This document shows, piece after piece, positions 63,481-64,000 of a DNA stretch of 64,000 nt. Under the pieces are notes generated by a model. It did not search any database and was not told where the DNA came from. It was given only the letters and a program-made list of their open reading frames with translations. Both the position numbers and the translations under genes were made by a program. Each line of letters opens with the position of its first letter. Position 1 is the stretch's first letter. The stretch spans positions 1-64,000 of the forward strand of contig NZ_BSOS01000007.1 in assembly GCF_030160635.1 (NCBI RefSeq), given 5' to 3'. Source of the stretch: Acidocella aquatica. GTDB taxonomy: Bacteria; Pseudomonadota; Alphaproteobacteria; Acetobacterales; Acetobacteraceae.

Positions 63481-63684
63481 CTAGACGCGAACGACGCCCT
63501 TGGCGGTCTTGCCGGAGGCAACGACTTCACGGTTATCGTAATGGCCGCAATGGGCGCAGACATGGTGCGGGCGCTTGAGTTCACCGCAGTTGCCGCATTC
63601 CGCATGCGCTTCCGCGCGCAGGGCCAGATGGCTGCGGCGCATGCCGGCGCGCGAGGGGGAGGTTTTACGTTTAGGAACGGCCAT
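63481..63684 (-). CDS. rpmF: 50S ribosomal protein L32
   Basis: The 67-residue L32 starts [20 protein letters not shown]. It retains the zinc-binding cysteines C30, C33, C43 and C46 ([18 protein letters not shown]), so it is the zinc form. ATG 63684 is the conserved start. It lies between yceD and plsX. Confidence 0.98.
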   Translation of the reverse strand: MAVPKRKTSPSRAGMRRSHLALRAEAHAECGNCGELKRPHHVCAHCGHYDNREVVASGKTAKGVVRV

Positions 63685-63808
63685 AGCTGCTGCAACCTTA
63701 AAAAATACGGTAAAGAGGAACGAGAGGCGCGGCGTAGCAGAGGCGCCGCCGTGTCGCAAGTCATAGATGCCACGCGAAGCCGGAAGGGCTGGCGCCGGGC
63801 CTAATTAT

Positions 63809-64000
63809 TTAAGTATCCAAGCCGCCTTTACGGGCCTTGAGCACGGCAAACGGGTTCTCCGGCTCGCCTGTGAACTCATCCGGGAGGGTGGCGCCGGGCT
63901 TGCGCGGATAGGGATCGAGCGCCAGGGCGAGCTGTTCGGCCAGGGCCTCACCGAGGTCGAGCAGGTCGGCTGTGTAGGGGATTTCGTCAGGGCCTTCGAG
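63809..64000 (-). CDS. yceD: DUF177 family protein YceD, C-terminal fragment
   Basis: The final 63 codons of a gene running off the right edge. It encodes YTADLLDLGEALAEQLALAL followed by DPYPRKPGA, the DUF177/YceD hallmark, and ends KARKGGLDT with TAA at 63809-63811. YceD is required for normal 23S rRNA accumulation in some bacteria and normally precedes rpmF, as here. Confidence 0.93.
   Translation of the reverse strand, partial: LEGPDEIPYTADLLDLGEALAEQLALALDPYPRKPGATLPDEFTGEPENPFAVLKARKGGLDT

Overview
The window is GC-rich, almost fully coding DNA from an alphaproteobacterium. Gene content points to Rhodospirillales, probably Acetobacteraceae: the lipB, gatCAB and secDF sequences, a Hint-domain protein of a type common in that family, and assimilatory (not respiratory) nitrate genes next to NasS/NasT. 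The family assignment is inference from remembered protein similarity. No insertion sequence, prophage, CRISPR array or rRNA is visible. No stretch without a gene exceeds about 250 bases, and the gaps are described in the individual entries.

Layout. 1-4.1 kb: the start of a malic enzyme gene, tRNA-Leu, lipB with a flavin monooxygenase, a small entericidin-like lipoprotein, a CsbD protein, two membrane proteins and ruvX. 4.1-7.3 kb: gatCAB. 7.5-10.4 kb: a three-gene cassette of type III polyketide synthase, methyltransferase and FAD oxidoreductase. 10.6-12.2 kb: an ABC-F ATPase. 12.3-21.6 kb: a complete nitrate assimilation block, with nasT-nasS as regulators and narK-nirB-nirD-nasA-cobA as a tightly overlapping operon. 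Both units are preceded by sequences matching sigma-54 promoters. 21.6-25.2 kb: tRNA-Ser, a DUF1214-type protein divergent from a sulfotransferase, and a Gfo/Idh oxidoreductase. 25.3-27.8 kb: secD-secF. 28-30 kb: an EAL protein with a degenerate loop and a Hint-domain protein.

30.1-33.3 kb holds cysE, a cysteine desulfurase, a [2Fe-2S] ferredoxin and mnmA, which together form a sulfur route from serine to thiolated tRNA. A structured intergenic region separates it from an alpha/beta hydrolase. 34.3-39.5 kb: trmJ, cysS, an M20 peptidase, yraN and an AI-2E family exporter. 39.7-43.8 kb: an overlapping operon of an XRE regulator, mercaptopyruvate sulfurtransferase, cystathionine beta-lyase and a MgtC/DUF4010 membrane protein. 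43.9-49.3 kb, minus strand: an unusual 669-residue PLP enzyme, a cobalamin adenosyltransferase, a sulfotransferase, folD, an XRE-cupin regulator and a small membrane protein. 49.5-52.4 kb: ferredoxin-NADP reductase and an OmpR-type two-component pair. 52.4-54.2 kb: divergent mntR and mntH with a palindromic operator. 54.4-60.3 kb: hfq, then hflX, an inositol-phosphatase-like protein, a sulfotransferase-like protein and a three-gene metal ABC transporter. From hflX onward each gene overlaps the next. 60.4-64 kb, minus strand: the conserved lipid/ribosome operon yceD-rpmF-plsX-fabH-ihfA-merR.

Common themes are nitrogen assimilation, sulfur handling and manganese/zinc homeostasis. Two dispersed palindromic repeat families sit directly behind stop codons. 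I see no single obviously new defence or mobile system. The strongest leads are the PKS cassette, the large PLP protein, the structured RNA candidate near 33.3-33.45 kb and the sigma-54 plus ANTAR control of nitrate genes.
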